A DNA stretch of 64,000 bases, taken from Jidongwangia harbinensis. Lineage in GTDB: Bacteria; Actinomycetota; Actinomycetes; Mycobacteriales; Micromonosporaceae. Shown here piece after piece: positions 62,227 through 64,000 of this stretch; within the stretch, counting starts at the first letter, position 1; every line of letters begins with the position of its first letter. The notes under the pieces are model-generated. The model was not told where the DNA came from, ran no database searches, and was given only the letters and a program-made list of their open reading frames with translations. The stretch lies in contig NZ_JAIWNC010000057.1 in assembly GCF_020216025.1 (NCBI RefSeq), positions 1 through 64,000 on the forward strand, read 5' to 3'. The position numbers and the translations under genes are program-made.

Positions 62227-62895
62227 TCACGGATGGGCCGCGAGACGGTCGATGCGCCCGGCGAGGTCGGTGTAGGCGGCTTCGAACGCCGCATCGGTGC
62301 CGGCGCGTACCGGATCGGGCACCGACCAGTGCAGCCGTGGCCGGACGGTGGAGGCCGGGTCTTCGTGGGCGCTGTCGCAGACCGCGATGACCAGATCGTC
62401 GTCCTGGACCACGTCGCTGATGTGCGCGGTGCCGGTCGGGTCCAGCCGCAGTCCGTGGCGGCGGGCGATCCGTACCGCCCGCGGGTGCACGCGCGGCGCC
62501 GGATGGGTGCCGGCCGACGCGGCGGGCCGGTGGGTGCGATCCGCCCACAGGGCGGCGGCCAGCTGTGAGCGGGCCGAGTTGTGGGTGCAGACGAACACCA
62601 CCCGCTCGGCCTCCGGCAGCCGGGGCGGCGTGAGTAGCGCGAGGGTGCCGGGGCGCAGTCGCAGGTAGGTGCGGCGCCGGTCGGCCTCGGACCGGGTGCG
62701 TTCCAACAGGCCGGCCTCGGCGAGGACGTTGACGTGATGGGCGACGAGGTTGGACGGCATGCCGAGATCCCGGGCGACCTCACCGGGCGACGCGTCGCCG
62801 AGGCTGAGCGCGTCCACGATTGCCAGACGTGCCGGGTCGCCGAGCGCGGCGTGGATCCGCGCCCGTTCCCTCAGCGTGATCTCCTCAGCATTCAT
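62227..62895 (-). CDS. ArsR-type repressor fused to an arsenate-reductase-like domain
   Basis: Residues about 1-95 form an ArsR winged helix (HAALGDPARLAIVDALSLGD, MPSNLVAHHVNVLAEAGLLE). Residues about 100-222 form a low-molecular-weight phosphatase domain with the loop VCTHNSARS (C-x5-R-S). The fusion could couple detection to reduction. No obvious ArsR metal-binding Cys pair is visible in the helix-turn-helix, so sensing may use the reductase domain. The ATG at 62895 overlaps the palindrome at 62894-62904; a GTG at 62910 is an alternative. Confidence 0.9.
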   Translation of the reverse strand: MNAEEITLRERARIHAALGDPARLAIVDALSLGDASPGEVARDLGMPSNLVAHHVNVLAEAGLLERTRSEADRRRTYLRLRPGTLALLTPPRLPEAERVVFVCTHNSARSQLAAALWADRTHRPAASAGTHPAPRVHPRAVRIARRHGLRLDPTGTAHISDVVQDDDLVIAVCDSAHEDPASTVRPRLHWSVPDPVRAGTDAAFEAAYTDLAGRIDRLAAHP

Positions 62896-62904
62896 TGAAT
62901 CAAT
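62894..62904. promoter_or_regulatory. Candidate ArsR operator
   Basis: ATTGA-A-TCAAT is a perfect 11-bp palindrome with AT-rich arms overlapping the start codon of the ArsR fusion gene, the expected place for autorepression. Confidence 0.55.
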
Positions 62905-63263
62905 CTTCACTGAGCCATCTGCCGGCGGGCAAGGCCGGCGGGCGATCGTTCACCTGATGGCCATGTCCGGCCGGCCGATCACCATCGGCCTGCCCGCGCT
63001 CGTCGCCGGCCTGCAGACCTCGTGAGTGCGCACCGGCAAGGAGAAGCAGCACCTGGCCACCATCTGGATTGCGTCGATCGGCACCCTGCTGTCGGCGTAC
63101 TTCATTCTGGCTACGCCTTCTCCACGTTGTGAGGCCACCCCGGTGCGCGGGACCAAAGGCCCGTCGGTTCGGGTCCTTGCGGTCAGGTGCCGCGCGGCCC
63201 GGGCCGCAAGAGTGGGAGTGAGCGGGCGGTGCGCGTCCGTTCCCGACCTGGAGGATGCTGTCA
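62905..63263. other. Intergenic region between ars operon and adhE
   Basis: No supported gene is seen in this 359-bp stretch. A short plus-strand frame (VRTGKEKQHLATIWIASIGT, from about 63026) is too short and without a family. A single half-site-like TTGTGAGG at about 63127-63134 has no partner. Confidence 0.4.
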
Positions 63264-64000
63264 TGGCCGACACCGCCATCGTGACCGGAACGCCCGTCGA
63301 GCCCCTGGACGAGGTCGACAGCACGATCGCCGCCCTGGTGGACCAGGGCCTCGAGGCGCTGGCCGCGTACGACAGGTTCACCCAGGAGCAGATCGACACG
63401 ATCGTGGCCAAGGCGTCGGTGGCCGCGTTGAGCCGGCACACCGAGTTGGCGCGGCTGGCGGTCGAGGAGACCGGCCGTGGCCTGTTCGAGGACAAGGCCG
63501 TGAAGAACATCTTCGCGTGTGAGCACGTCCCGCATCACATGGCCGGGCTCAAGACCGTGGGGGTCATCTCCCGGGACGAGATCAACGGCATCGTCGAGAT
63601 CGCCGAACCGGTCGGCGTGGTGTGTGCGGTCACCCCGGTCACCAACCCGACGTCCACCACCGTCTTCAAGGCGTTGCTCGCCCTGAAGACCCGGAACCCG
63701 GTGATCTTCGCGTTCCACCCGGCGGCGCAGCGGTGCAGCGCGGAGGCGGCGCGGATCGTCCGTGACGCGGCGGTCGCCGCGGGGGCGCCGGAGCACTGCG
63801 TGCAGTGGATCGAAAGCCCGTCCGTGCCGGCCACCGGTGCCCTGATGCGGCATCCCGGCGTGTCGGTCATCCTGGCCACCGGCGGCAACGCCATGGTGCG
63901 CGCGGCGTACTCGGCCGGTAAGCCGGCGTTGGGCGTGGGTGCCGGCAACGTGCCGGCGTACCTGCACCGCAAGGCGAAGCTGGCGCGGGCCGTGCATGAC
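63264..64000 (+). CDS. adhE: Bifunctional acetaldehyde/alcohol dehydrogenase AdhE (3' partial)
   Basis: AdhE makes ethanol from acetyl-CoA through acetaldehyde. The frame is open to the window edge and gives the first 245 residues of the aldehyde-dehydrogenase half, with the closely matching block EDKAVKNIFACE, GIVEIAEPVGVVCAVTPVTN and TSTTVFKALLALKTRNP, followed by LATGGNAMVRAAYSAGKPA. The catalytic Cys lies beyond the window. GGAGGA precedes the ATG at 63264. An aerobic actinomycete using AdhE suggests low-oxygen fermentation capacity. Confidence 0.93.

Noticed and set aside
63026..63120. Transposase or transporter remnant between ars and adhE
   Set aside because: The short frame (VRTGKEKQHLATIWIAS start) has no recognisable family, start or partner, so it is left as spacer.
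63127..63134. Rex-type redox operator before adhE
   Set aside because: Only one half-site-like TTGTGAGG was found, with no inverted partner at the right distance.

Overview
The window is high-GC DNA with actinomycete features: many GTG starts and a rare TTG start, Tat and lipobox export signals, SARP, LAL and PAS-LuxR regulators, and a modular type I polyketide synthase. It fits a filamentous Micromonosporaceae-type genome (Actinoplanes or Micromonospora-like), inferred from gene content only.

Region 1 (1-13.2 kb) is the end of a polyketide cluster. It holds the last part of a PKS (KR-ACP, then KS-AT-DH-KR-ACP-TE), a type II thioesterase, an ABC exporter, an unpaired histidine kinase, a PAS-LuxR (PimM-type) activator, a phosphopantetheinyl transferase and a metallophosphoesterase. 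A PimM-like operator lies in the divergent promoter between the editing thioesterase and the exporter. Region 2 (13.4-22.5 kb) is regulatory and partly decayed. It has a MmyB-type XRE regulator whose operator recurs 1.8 kb away, a Tat-exported molybdenum-hydroxylase locus with a truncated FAD gene and no catalytic subunit, two LysR genes, a Tat amidohydrolase and a 48-codon XRE remnant. Region 3 (22.5-27.7 kb) is a SARP gene followed by an LAL gene, with three 11-bp-phased repeats before the LAL gene that look like a SARP operator.

Region 4 (27.7-41.7 kb) is mixed: an APH-type kinase, a serine hydrolase, an unrecognised two-gene membrane module that shares a domain, a two-component system with a lipoprotein, two P-loop enzymes (one with a ParB-like tail), a PadR/membrane-protein pair, a GNAT and a YdeI-family protein. 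Region 5 (41.7-47.7 kb) is a translationally coupled signalling operon: a STAS-HATPase fusion, a SpoIIE-type phosphatase and a B12-binding protein. A MalT-type LAL regulator converges on it.

Region 6 (48.0-50.4 kb) is the most unusual locus. A tRNA-like element with every helix perfect has a 63-nt anticodon loop. It ends two bases before the start codon of a 719-residue protein with a TerD-like C-terminal part. A 24-bp near-repeat lies in the anticodon insert and again just after the gene, where a T-arm-like hairpin and a GNRA-loop hairpin follow. I propose it as a candidate undescribed RNA-linked stress or conflict system.

Region 7 (50.4-64 kb) has MarR and AraC regulators, a deaminase, a thaumatin-ricin lectin, an RTX protein, a possible beta-pore-forming toxin with a lectin tail, a frameshifted histidine kinase with its response regulator, an arsenic operon (ArsR-ArsC fusion, aquaglyceroporin, ArsC), and the start of adhE cut by the window edge.
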